Source of the DNA: Mycobacterium sp.
Lineage (GTDB): Bacteria; Actinomycetota; Actinomycetes; Mycobacteriales; Mycobacteriaceae
Length of the DNA stretch: 32,938 bases
NCBI RefSeq assembly: GCF_019247615.1
Contig: NZ_JAFBAT010000091.1
Location: 1 to 32,938, forward strand
Reading direction: 5' to 3'
The stretch's first letter is position 1, and every line of letters starts with the position of its first letter. Below the pieces are notes generated by a model. That model was not told the origin of the DNA and made no database searches. It saw nothing but the letters and a program-made list of their open reading frames with translations. The translations under genes were made by a program, and so were the position numbers. Shown here in pieces: positions 1 to 7,016 of this stretch.

Positions 1-881
1 TACTTCTTGTTTTGGCTCGCCGCAGGAATCGCTTGTCGACAATACTGGCGGCTGTCATGTTGTCGGTTCCGTTCGTCTGGACGTCGGCATGCTTATTGAC
101 CGGACAAAGCCCCGCGGAAAACGCGAAAGTGCTCCTTTCGTTGTGGCCGTTTGTGGTCATCGTGTCATTCGTGCTTTCGGTGGCGACCAGTCGGCAACAA
201 AAGGGAGTGGCGCTGATCCTGCCGTTCATCGTGATGGCCACAATTCCCGCCGCGTTTCTATCGCAGGGCTTGTCCGGCTCGACGTACGCGCTGTGGCCGC
301 TGCTGATCCTGCTGATCGCCAGCGCGTTGTCGGCGCTCGGGAATTGGACTGGGCACGATCCCGCGTTCACTACGATCATTTCCGCCGCCGCCGCGGTGTC
401 ATTGTTGATTTCCGGGGGGTTTTACGTTTTCAGCGACGCGCGGCTGACGTACGCGAAGCTCACCGAGGGTCGCCTGGAACGGTCGACGTTGCCCGCACTT
501 CGCGGATTGACTGTCCGCGGCCCATGGCTCCCGCAGTTCGATGCGCTAGCGGCTTATGCAAAGGCCAAAATCCCGGCAGAAGATGGTCTGCTGATCATTC
601 CCGGCGAGGACCCGTTCTATTATGCCACCGGCCGCGAGCCCCATTTCCCGGTGCTGCTTTTCGATACCATGGGTAACCCCTACAGCCCCGAAGAGATTGC
701 GACGATGGCTCGTGCGCGTGACATCGGCTGGCTCGTTGTCAAGCGCCAGCTTCAACTACGTCCCGAGGCAAGCGAATGGGAAGAAGGCAACCAGCGCTTG
801 CTCGATTTGCTGCGTCGGAACTGCGAAAAGGCCGACCAACTCGACAACTACGAAATATATCGGTGCACATACGGTCGTTAA
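1..881 (+). CDS. C-terminal part of a multi-spanning membrane protein, possibly a glycosyltransferase (truncated by window edge)
   Basis: The reading frame is already open at the left edge (first full codon at base 3) and continues through a TTG at 12 with no SD in view, so the true start lies outside the window. About 290 residues are visible. Several hydrophobic segments fill the first 140 residues, with a basic loop (ARRRNR) at the very beginning. A hydrophilic C-terminal domain of about 150 residues follows, containing a GEDPFYYATGR stretch and ending CEKADQLDNYEIYRCTYGR. A block of helices followed by a soluble C-terminal domain is typical of GT39/GT83-like or ArnT-like mannosyltransferases, but the catalytic N-terminus is not visible and the function is inferred. 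The convergent FAD oxidoreductase of the UDP-galactopyranose mutase/protoporphyrinogen oxidase type, 31 bp away, is a common partner of polysaccharide genes. Confidence is high that it codes and low for the family. Confidence 0.75.
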   Translation, partial: LLVLARRRNRLSTILAAVMLSVPFVWTSACLLTGQSPAENAKVLLSLWPFVVIVSFVLSVATSRQQKGVALILPFIVMATIPAAFLSQGLSGSTYALWPLLILLIASALSALGNWTGHDPAFTTIISAAAAVSLLISGGFYVFSDARLTYAKLTEGRLERSTLPALRGLTVRGPWLPQFDALAAYAKAKIPAEDGLLIIPGEDPFYYATGREPHFPVLLFDTMGNPYSPEEIATMARARDIGWLVVKRQLQLRPEASEWEEGNQRLLDLLRRNCEKADQLDNYEIYRCTYGR

Positions 882-912
882 CAAAGCCATGGCCTGCCAT
901 CTGCGAGGAAGC

Positions 913-2238
913 TTAGTGCCGGAATGCGGCGACCTTTTCGGGAAGCTGGGTGTCAGTGCCCAAGCCGCGCAGGACAGTTCGAGCCGCTTCGACACCCGAT
1001 GTCAGGGCTGTGCCGGTCGAGACGACGGATGGAAAAGTGCGATAGTTGCCGGCGAAGTAGACGTTGTCGAAGCGTGTGCTACATATTGGGGGATTTCGGT
1101 AATTCGGCGTGATCACCGGCGAGTACATCGGGACTCGCGACAGTTTGACCCAAAAGGGGTCGAGGTCGAAGCCGAAAACCGCCTTGAAGTCCTGCAAGTA
1201 GCTCCGCACGATCTCACCTTCGGGCTTTGCGAAGAATGGTTGGGTACGGCTGTTGAGGTGTGTCACGAAGTTGACGCACGAGTCGCCGGGCGCGCCGATC
1301 GTGGGGTTGAGCGAGTTGAGCAGGAAGATACCGCAGGCCGCCCGGTCGCGGTCGGCGAGATTCATCCAATAGAAGTCGGGTTCGACCGCTTTCTTCGAGG
1401 CGCACACCATCGAGAGCAGGGCGCTGTAACGGATTTCGCGAAGGTGCGGCGTGGCGTCGTCGGGGGCGAGGTCGAGATACACCGGCGTTGGGATGCTGCT
1501 GACGACGAGGTCCGCGGGAAGGCACTCGCCGGTGTCCAGTTCAACCTCGTGCAGGCGCCCACCACGCGAATGCAGCTTCGTGACGCTCGTCCGCAATCGC
1601 ACGTCGACGCCGGACTCCTGGAGAAGCTTGGTCACGCCCTGACACAGCACGTGTGTCCAGTTGGTGCCCGGGATGTAACCCAGGGCCGCCGATCCCTCGC
1701 GGTAGTGCAGCCGCGCCCCGAGCCAGGCGCCACTTACTTGCGAGCAGGGCAGCTCGAATTTGAGCTGCGTAAGCGGCTCGAAGAGCACTTCCCGCACGCG
1801 ACGGCGGGACCAGGAGTCAAGTAAATCCTCGGCGCTCTTGTCCAGCCAATCGGTCCAGTCGGTCTTGCGGTACGCGCGCAGCATCAGACCGACAAAGCTC
1901 GCCTTATCGGCGATGGGCAATGGAAACCGCAGCAGATCAACCGGTTTCGCGAGGTTGTAAACCTGACCGCCAACCCGGAACAACATCCGGATGCGCCGCC
2001 ACTGCACTTGTTCGAGGGCGCCGATCAGCTCGAGGAAGTAGAGCAGCGTACGGTCACGGCGCAAAATGTGGTGATAACCCAGCGGATAGAAATGGCCATC
2101 CCGCTCGAAGCTGCCGCCAAGGCCTCCCAGGGCCGGGGCCCGTTCGATGACGCTGACGCGTAGTCCTGCCTGGGCCAGGACGTAGCTGGCCGAGCACCCG
2201 GACAGGCCACCACCGAGGACGACGACGGATTCCGTCAT
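913..2238 (-). CDS. FAD-dependent NAD(P)-binding amine-oxidase-like oxidoreductase
   Basis: A 441-residue protein beginning with a Rossmann dinucleotide-binding motif (VVVLGGGLSGCSASYVLAQAG, residues about 5-25), followed by an acidic residue at the end of beta-2 (VIERAPALGGLGGSF), as in protoporphyrinogen oxidase, phytoene desaturase and UDP-galactopyranose mutase-like flavoproteins. Near the C-terminus, DNVYFAGNYRTFPSVVSTG matches the second FAD-contact motif of this superfamily. Length fits the family. The ATG at 2238-2236 is followed directly by the Rossmann strand, so this start is firm. No signal peptide is visible, so it is probably cytoplasmic. The substrate cannot be read from sequence. 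Such proteins often sit with glycosyltransferases and lipid-linked sugar genes, which fits the membrane protein converging on it. A porphyrin or polyprenyl substrate is the alternative. Confidence 0.85.
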   Translation of the reverse strand: MTESVVVLGGGLSGCSASYVLAQAGLRVSVIERAPALGGLGGSFERDGHFYPLGYHHILRRDRTLLYFLELIGALEQVQWRRIRMLFRVGGQVYNLAKPVDLLRFPLPIADKASFVGLMLRAYRKTDWTDWLDKSAEDLLDSWSRRRVREVLFEPLTQLKFELPCSQVSGAWLGARLHYREGSAALGYIPGTNWTHVLCQGVTKLLQESGVDVRLRTSVTKLHSRGGRLHEVELDTGECLPADLVVSSIPTPVYLDLAPDDATPHLREIRYSALLSMVCASKKAVEPDFYWMNLADRDRAACGIFLLNSLNPTIGAPGDSCVNFVTHLNSRTQPFFAKPEGEIVRSYLQDFKAVFGFDLDPFWVKLSRVPMYSPVITPNYRNPPICSTRFDNVYFAGNYRTFPSVVSTGTALTSGVEAARTVLRGLGTDTQLPEKVAAFRH

Positions 2239-2474
2239 TGGTGCAGCTTAGCTGGAACGCTGTCGCGCACACCTGTCGTCGTGAGACATCGGGCAAACAA
2301 CCCCTCGGCTGCAATTCGCGGGCTCACGCACACAAGGCCGTGTCCCACACGCGAGCCGGCGAAATGCCGAACCGCTACGCACGGAAATGCGTCACCGCGA
2401 CGCCGGCGCTGCAGGTTCGCGCGAAGGGGGTGGCGTCCGTCTACGCTCGAAATGGTTAGAGGGAAAGGCACGTC

Positions 2475-3011
2475 ATGTTCGCAGCGTTCGGATTTGAAAC
2501 CCTGGGCGTGGTGGTCGGGGACATCTATTTCGTCGACCCGGCCCCGCTCGAAGGTCAGGAGACCCCGGAACGCGGGGTCCGACTCGAGCTCCGCCTCGTT
2601 GACCGGGGGGAGCCCCACGGATCGATCTACGCTGGCGTCCCGATCGCGTTCGGCCGCCCCCTGTGGCGGGTGGACCTTTTTGGATCAACAGAGAGCCCGC
2701 CCGGGACGCTGGACCGGGCCCACCACCATCCTCGTTTCGACGGTTGGGAACCCGGGCGCCGGCACTTCGTCGCGGAGCTGTCGGCAGACCCGCTATCTTG
2801 GCTGGCCGATCAGCTGGCCAACCCGGCCGCTGTGCTGGCTCGGGCGGGCGTGGACGGTGACCTGGTCACCGAAGCCGACAAGACCCAACTCGCGGCCGCA
2901 GCCCCGGAGATTATCGCCGCGGTGAAGGGCATGCTCGACGGCGTGCGCGACGGTGATCTGGCCCCCGCCCCGCCCGAACCTGTTGCCGCTGCCCGCACCG
3001 GCTGGCTCTGA
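2475..3011 (+). CDS. Conserved hypothetical protein, 178 aa
   Basis: A clear open frame with actinobacterial codon use, an ATG at 2475 and an SD-like GGGAAAGG at about 2461-2468, 6 nt before the start. I do not recognise the family. The N-terminal half reads as a beta-rich domain (GFETLGVVVGDIYFVDPAP, then RGVRLELRLVD and RPLWRVDLFGS), with a HHHPRFDGWEPGRR segment near residues 85-95. The C-terminal half is Ala-rich and helical, ending in a Pro/Ala tail. There are no membrane segments and no signal peptide. It is divergent from the FAD oxidoreductase (236 bp between the start codons, room for two promoters) and convergent with the small cysteine-rich gene downstream. No function is proposed. 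Confidence 0.75.
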   Translation: MFAAFGFETLGVVVGDIYFVDPAPLEGQETPERGVRLELRLVDRGEPHGSIYAGVPIAFGRPLWRVDLFGSTESPPGTLDRAHHHPRFDGWEPGRRHFVAELSADPLSWLADQLANPAAVLARAGVDGDLVTEADKTQLAAAAPEIIAAVKGMLDGVRDGDLAPAPPEPVAAARTGWL

Positions 3012-3050
3012 TGCAGACCCGGCTCGAGTCCCACCGAGCGGGGCCCGTTT

Positions 3051-3245
3051 TCAGTCCGCTTTCGGACAGATGTGCCGGCCGATGTCCAGGAGTCCGCACT
3101 TGGGGCATCGCTTCGGGCTGGCCTGCTGCTCGTGGTAAAGGGTGTGCAGACCTTCGTTCTTGACAATCGCCCCGCAGGTCAGGCATTCGCGGAAGTACGC
3201 ATCCCCGATGTGGCACGGCTTGTAGTAAATCAACGGGGTCGTCAT
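3051..3245 (-). CDS. Small cysteine-rich (zinc-ribbon-like) protein, 64 aa
   Basis: A 64-residue frame with paired cysteines: CLTCG around residues 21-25 and CPKCG around 47-51, flanked by PCHIG at 11 and HICP near the end. Two CxxC knuckles about 23 residues apart suggest a zinc ribbon with additional His/Cys residues. ATG at 3245-3243. The nearest purine-rich SD candidate (GGAAAG) lies roughly 20 nt upstream, which is far. Cysteine spacing and composition are unlike random antisense translation, so I think it is real. Similar small zinc-finger proteins of unknown role occur in actinobacteria and their phages. Function unknown. Confidence 0.6.
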   Translation of the reverse strand: MTTPLIYYKPCHIGDAYFRECLTCGAIVKNEGLHTLYHEQQASPKRCPKCGLLDIGRHICPKAD

Positions 3246-3319
3246 AAGCCGCAGATTACCGCTTTCCGCGGCCGCCGTGGCTTTGAAAAGTGTTCACGGC
3301 GCACCAACCCGGCGGTGGA

Positions 3320-3706
3320 TCATCCGTTCGCGGCGACCCAGTGATGTCCGAAGGGGTTGTAATCTCCCGGCCCTTGGAACGGGGGCTCCACGAAAGGGGA
3401 CGGGCTGGTTGTGGCCGGCGGCCTCGGTGTGACGGTTTTGGTCGCAGGAGTGGTGCCGCGTGGAGCCGGCGGCGACGGGGGGCCGCTGCGGTGCCAGTGG
3501 TCGGCCGGCCCGGGCGCTTTTGTCGTGGTCATGGTCGTGGTGGTGGTCGTGGCTGGGCCAGTCTCCTCGTGCGAGCCGCATGCCACGACCGACGAGCCCA
3601 CGACTACCGCTGCCGTGACAGCCAGTGTCGCTGAACATCGCCGGAATCCGTCGCACGCCGTCGGCCGCGGTGCCCGCTTTTCAGTTGGGACGTCCCGGTC
3701 GGCCAT
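3320..3706 (-). CDS. Putative lipoprotein with Thr/Pro-rich body, 128 aa
   Basis: Starting from the ATG at 3706-3704, the protein has a basic N-region with two arginines (FRRC), a hydrophobic core LAVTAAVVVGSSVVAC and a lipobox ending at Cys43 followed by Gly, so it should be a lipid-anchored exported protein. The mature part has a run of threonines (TTTTTTMTTT), a Pro/Ser/Thr-rich spacer resembling O-mannosylated cell-wall linkers, and a short C-terminal motif PFQGPGDYNPFGHHWV. The frame can be extended to a GTG at 3781, but that would place 25 extra hydrophilic residues before the signal sequence, so I prefer 3706. Function unknown. Confidence 0.6.
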   Translation of the reverse strand: MADRDVPTEKRAPRPTACDGFRRCSATLAVTAAVVVGSSVVACGSHEETGPATTTTTTMTTTKAPGPADHWHRSGPPSPPAPRGTTPATKTVTPRPPATTSPSPFVEPPFQGPGDYNPFGHHWVAANG

Positions 3707-4287
3707 GTGCAGTGGTTGCTTTCGTCGTGCGTGTACAAGTCGTGTATCGATCCTCAGCGCCTCGTCGCCAAGACCCACCACGATTCTTCCTTTCGCGCCA
3801 CAGTAGTTATGAAACCGTTGCAGTCACCGATGGCACTGGACACCGCGTTCGTCGCCGTCCCAGCGACAGACGGCGCATTGAGGCCCGCGGGACGGCCCTG
3901 CGGGCGGTCGGATTATGGGACCTATCGACCGAGGCCCGGCCCGAAGGTGCCTCGGAGAATAGCGTCATGTGGGTCAGCGGCCCCAGTGTTCGTGCGTGAC
4001 GTGCGCACGCCGGGGCAGTGTCAGCCCGGAGACAATCGCCTCGACACCCCAGGTAGGCCAGACACCGTATTGCGATGGCATTTGGCCAACCCGGCTGTGC
4101 TGCAGGCGTTTCCGCAACACGCGAACTCGAACGGCACTGTCAACCGTCGGAGTGTCACCGTCGGCCTTGGGGAAGAAATGGCGGCAGCACAGCTTGAGTC
4201 TTGACGCTGCTGTCCCCGGTGGGCAAGTTGATATGCGACGGAGCATTACTCTGCGAAGGAACAGCGGACAGGCTGGGGAAGGCCGAA
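3707..4287. other. Long non-coding divergent region between lipoprotein and universal stress protein genes
   Basis: About 580 bases with no convincing gene. Open frames crossing it on both strands lack SD sequences and domain-like composition. It contains two DosR-box-like motifs (3917-3930 and 3938-3951). Its length leaves room for a long leader, a small RNA or a decayed gene ahead of the stress protein. Confidence 0.5.
3917..3951. promoter_or_regulatory. Tandem DosR-box-like motifs
   Basis: GGGACCTATCGACC at 3917-3930, and on the opposite strand GGCACCTTCGGGCC at 3951-3938. The known mycobacterial DosR consensus core is close to GGGACTTTNGGCCC. The second site departs from a GGGACCTTCGGCCC form at two positions and the first at more. 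The two start 21 bp apart, two helical turns, as DosR site pairs often are. The gene downstream is a universal stress protein, a class common in the DosR regulon, but it begins about 340 bp away. This is a motif match by eye only. Confidence 0.3.
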
Positions 4288-4740
4288 ATGAAGGGTTACC
4301 AGACCGTAGTCGTCGGCACTGACGGTTCGGAGTCGTCGCTGCGCGCCGTCGACCGGGCCGGCGCGATTGCCGCCGAGTGCGATGCGAAGCTGATCATCGC
4401 CACGGGTTACCTTCCCCGCAAGGAAGATTCGCAAGCGGACGAGATCCTCGGGAAGGAAGCCTACCTGGTGCATGGCAACGCGCCGATCTACGCGATTCTG
4501 CGCGATGCCCGCGCTCGGGCCGCGGCAGCGGGGGCGAAGGTCATCGAGGAACAGCCGATCGAGGACACTCCGGTGCATGCGCTCGTGGAGCTCGCCGAGA
4601 GGGTGAAAGCCGATCTGCTCGTGGTCGGCAACGTTGGACTGGATGCGCGCTCCGCGCTCATCGGACGGGTCTTCTCGATCCCCGGAAGTATCGCCTCCAA
4701 GGCGCAGATCGACGTCCTGATCGTCCACACCTCTGGCTGA
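4288..4740 (+). CDS. Universal stress protein, Rv1636 (TB15.3)-like
   Basis: A 150-residue single-domain UspA protein. It starts MKGYQTVVVGTDGSESS, the ATP/cAMP-site first strand with conserved Asp12, and carries VVGNVGLDARSALIGR and IPGSIASKAQIDVLIVHTS at the C-terminus. It closely parallels M. tuberculosis Rv1636 (YKTVVVGTDGSDSS, APIYEILHDA, DLLVVGNVGL as I recall them), which is known to bind cAMP in preference to ATP. The ATG at 4288 has an SD GGGGAAGG about 8 nt upstream. The frame is open further upstream to about 4201 without family similarity, so 4288 is preferred. A role in buffering cAMP or in stress physiology is inferred from the family. It is followed on the same strand by 3-hydroxybutyrate dehydrogenase after about 100 bp, so co-transcription is possible. 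Confidence 0.9.
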   Translation: MKGYQTVVVGTDGSESSLRAVDRAGAIAAECDAKLIIATGYLPRKEDSQADEILGKEAYLVHGNAPIYAILRDARARAAAAGAKVIEEQPIEDTPVHALVELAERVKADLLVVGNVGLDARSALIGRVFSIPGSIASKAQIDVLIVHTSG

Positions 4741-4842
4741 CTCGCGCTCCCACAGCAGGCAGGCGGCCCTTCGCCGCTTGGGATGGACTAGTTTCGTCCG
4801 GAGGCCGGTTCTGGCAGCCCAAATTCTCAGGAAAGGGCACGT

Positions 4843-5631
4843 GTGGCGATGATCCGCGGAAAGTCCGTCCTGGTAACCGGTTCCACATCCGGCATAGGCC
4901 TTGCCGTCGCGCGGGCGTTCGCCGCCGAGGGATCGAACGTGACCCTCAACGGTTTCGGTGACCCGGAGGCCGTCGAACAGCAGCGGCGTGGACTGGAGGA
5001 GACTTTCGGCGTAACGGCGGCCTATTCGGATGCCGATGTGAGCAAGCCGGACGAGATCGCCACCATGATCAGCGACACCGAAAAGGCCTTCGGCGCAATC
5101 GATGTCCTGGTGAACAATGCGGGCATCCAGTTCGTGGCGAAGGTGGAGGATTTCCCGGTTGACAAGTGGGATGCGGTGATCGCGACGAATCTGTCGGCCG
5201 CTTTCCACACCTGTCGCGGCGCCCTGCGCGGAATGAAGGCCCGCGGCTGGGGGCGAGTCGTCAACATCGCCTCCGCGCATGGCCTGGTCGCAAGCGCCGA
5301 GAAGGCGGCGTATGTCGCCGCCAAGCACGGGCTGGTGGGCCTGACGAAGGTGGTGGCAATAGAAACGGCCGACTATGGCATCACGTGCAATGCGATCTGC
5401 CCGGGCTGGGTGATGACGCCTCTGGTTGCGCAGCAAGTAGAAGCGCGCGCCAAGGCAGCGGGAAAGTCCTTCGAGGAGGCTAAGCAAGGGTTCGTCGCCG
5501 AAAAGCAGCCGATGGCACGCTATACCCGCCCGGAGGACATCGGTGCGCTTGCCGTTTTTCTGGCCGGCGACGCGGCCGCCACCATCACCGGCGCCTGTTA
5601 TCCGATCGACGGCGGCTGGACGGCGCAATGA
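4843..5631 (+). CDS. bdhA: D-3-hydroxybutyrate dehydrogenase (SDR family)
   Basis: A 262-residue classical SDR that would oxidise D-3-hydroxybutyrate to acetoacetate with NAD+. TGSTSGIG (12-19) is the cofactor loop and NNAG (91-94) the structural motif. Ser144, Tyr157 and Lys161 form the catalytic set (NIASAHG, YVAAK). The residues known to hold substrate in bacterial HBDHs are present: Gln96, His146, Lys154, a Gln near 198, and the Trp of the C-terminal GGWTAQ. The FVAKVEDFPVDKWDAVIATN block is also typical of HBDH rather than of general 3-oxoacyl reductases. GTG at 4843 has GGAAAGG six bases before it; an in-frame ATG at 4849 is the alternative. It ends in a strong hairpin shared with the convergent gene. 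Confidence 0.88.
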   Translation: MAMIRGKSVLVTGSTSGIGLAVARAFAAEGSNVTLNGFGDPEAVEQQRRGLEETFGVTAAYSDADVSKPDEIATMISDTEKAFGAIDVLVNNAGIQFVAKVEDFPVDKWDAVIATNLSAAFHTCRGALRGMKARGWGRVVNIASAHGLVASAEKAAYVAAKHGLVGLTKVVAIETADYGITCNAICPGWVMTPLVAQQVEARAKAAGKSFEEAKQGFVAEKQPMARYTRPEDIGALAVFLAGDAAATITGACYPIDGGWTAQ

Positions 5632-5650
5632 GGGGCGCGAATCCGTCTGT

Positions 5651-5690
5651 GCCGCAATGGGTCCCCGGGGCCCCTTGGCGTCATTGCGGC
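5651..5690. terminator. Bidirectional hairpin between convergent genes
   Basis: Perfect 9-bp arms, GCCGCAATG (5651-5659) and CATTGCGGC (5682-5690), enclose a 22-base loop that can itself pair (GGTCCCC/GGGGCC). It lies between the end of bdhA and the stop codon of the opposing gene, which it overlaps. There is no U-tract, as is usual in mycobacteria. Confidence 0.65.
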
Positions 5691-6382
5691 GGCGCGGGCG
5701 CCATGGAATCGATGTAGTAGGTTTCGTGCCCGGTCGGGTATCCGCCTCCGCCGGTGGCGATGTGGACGTGGTCGTAGTGATTGAGGGTTTCGTTGCCGTA
5801 GTTTGCCGTCCAACTCGGCGCGCCGACACCCGGATAGATCTTCTGCCGCCAGATCACGTGGTTGATGCCCCACCTCTTCGCGTTCGCCAAGGCGTACCCG
5901 GCTATCTGGTTGCCGAGCTCGATGCCTTCAGGGCTGCCGTGGTTCGGGATCATCACGTCGATCGCCAAGCCGTTGGGGTGCCACGGCAACGGGTCCTCGC
6001 GGTAACCGTAGATGGTGGTGATCTGGGGAAACAGCACGCTGATGGCACGTGCCGCCCAAATCGTCTTCACCTGCAACCTGTCCTCGGACGCGACGCCGCG
6101 GGGTAACGGGAAGCGAAATGGCTGGCCGGCCGCGGCGACGGGTGCAGGGGCCTGGGCCGCCAACGAGTTCACCTCCTCGGGAGTGGCGACGTGCGGCCCT
6201 GCGGCCGGCGCAGGCTCCGGGCTTTTCGGTGCTGCCTCCTGGCTCTTCGCCGTGGCGGCCGGCGTCTCGATGCAGCACCGGGACTCCGTCCCTTGGGCGT
6301 AGACCATGCCGCCGGAGATGACGAGCGCAGCCATGAATGCCAACCAGCGCCCCCGGCCGTTGGCTAACACTTTGGTGCCCAC
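5681..6382 (-). CDS. Secreted protein with M15/Hedgehog-like metal-site motifs
   Basis: 233 residues with an N-terminal signal peptide (basic MGTKVLANGRGR, hydrophobic WLAFMAALVISGGMVYA), then an Ala/Pro-rich linker to about residue 90 and a C-terminal globular domain. The domain contains HPNGLAIDVM and HYDHVHIAT. This H-x(5)-D plus H-x-H pattern matches the zinc site shared by D-Ala-D-Ala carboxypeptidases (M15, VanY, MepA) and the Hedgehog N-domain. Mycobacteria have a conserved exported family with this C-terminal domain, often annotated ARB_07466-like. A wall-active peptidase is an inference; it could be a non-catalytic peptidoglycan binder. It lies 56 bp downstream of the DUF732 gene on the same strand and may be co-transcribed. 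Confidence 0.75.
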   Translation of the reverse strand: MGTKVLANGRGRWLAFMAALVISGGMVYAQGTESRCCIETPAATAKSQEAAPKSPEPAPAAGPHVATPEEVNSLAAQAPAPVAAAGQPFRFPLPRGVASEDRLQVKTIWAARAISVLFPQITTIYGYREDPLPWHPNGLAIDVMIPNHGSPEGIELGNQIAGYALANAKRWGINHVIWRQKIYPGVGAPSWTANYGNETLNHYDHVHIATGGGGYPTGHETYYIDSMAPAPPQ

Positions 6383-6438
6383 GGCAGCAGCTTACTGTCG
6401 TGCCGGACGCGCGTGGCAATCTTTCGTCGATCACGCAC

Positions 6439-6801
6439 TCACATCATCGGCGGAAACGGCACCAGCCAGTTCAACGAGTTGTCGGTGTTGCCTTTGTATT
6501 GCGGGCAGTAGGCGGCCGCCGAAACGCCGACGAAGTAGCCGGCTTGCTTTGGCGATAGCTCGGTGTCCTTCACTATTCGCATCGCCAGGGCGGTTGATGG
6601 TTCGCCTTTGTCAAATGCGGTGCACACCGAATGGCCCACCGAAATCGCGTTGACACGATCGGGAATGGCGATCCCGCCTTTTTCTAGGGCCGCCACGAAC
6701 GCATCATCCATGTTGTCCGCCGACGCCGGTGCAGCGCCGAGAACGGCGGCCGACAGCATCACCGCGAAGCCTCTCGTCCAGTTGCCGCCATCTATTCGCA
6801 T
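6439..6801 (-). CDS. DUF732 secreted protein, 120 aa
   Basis: Starting at the ATG 6801-6799, the product has a short N-region, a hydrophobic core FAVMLSAAVLGAAPASA with an AxA-type signal peptidase I site near residue 28, and then the DUF732 pattern: DDAFVAALEKGGI, a VxxGHSVC cysteine (Cys60) and a second cysteine (Cys99, SAAAYCPQY) that probably form a disulfide. This small exported family is numerous in mycobacteria and of unknown function. An AGGAGGT SD sits about 10 nt before the ATG, which decides this start over the longer frame to 6951. It is divergent from the asnO-like operon, with 215 bp between start codons. Confidence 0.85.
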   Translation of the reverse strand: MRIDGGNWTRGFAVMLSAAVLGAAPASADNMDDAFVAALEKGGIAIPDRVNAISVGHSVCTAFDKGEPSTALAMRIVKDTELSPKQAGYFVGVSAAAYCPQYKGNTDNSLNWLVPFPPMM

Positions 6802-7016
6802 GGGAGCCCTGACCTCCTTTGGTGGGCCCGCTTCGGGTTCGTACCCATCAGCAATTCGGCTGAACACTAGCGGAAATCGCGAGATCCTTCGCGCGAGCGC
6901 CCGCGACCCGTCCACAGTCAGCCTCGTGGCAAACCGCGACGCACAAACCATCAGCCGCCACGACCCCGGCGGGCCGCACTGCGCGTTCGGGAATGGCTCG
7001 CGGTAGGGTCAAGGAG

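Noticed and set aside
622..1824. A 400-codon plus-strand frame antisense to the FAD oxidoreductase
   Set aside because: It starts inside the upstream membrane gene and shows no domain, while the opposite strand encodes clear FAD motifs.
3707..4204. A 165-codon plus-strand frame in the long gap before the stress protein
   Set aside because: No SD, no conserved motif and low-quality composition; I could not see it as a gene or as a recognisable pseudogene.
4246..5829. A 527-codon open frame on the minus strand across the stress protein and bdhA
   Set aside because: It is antisense to two well-supported genes and its translation is Arg/His/Gly-rich without any domain, the usual consequence of high GC at third positions.
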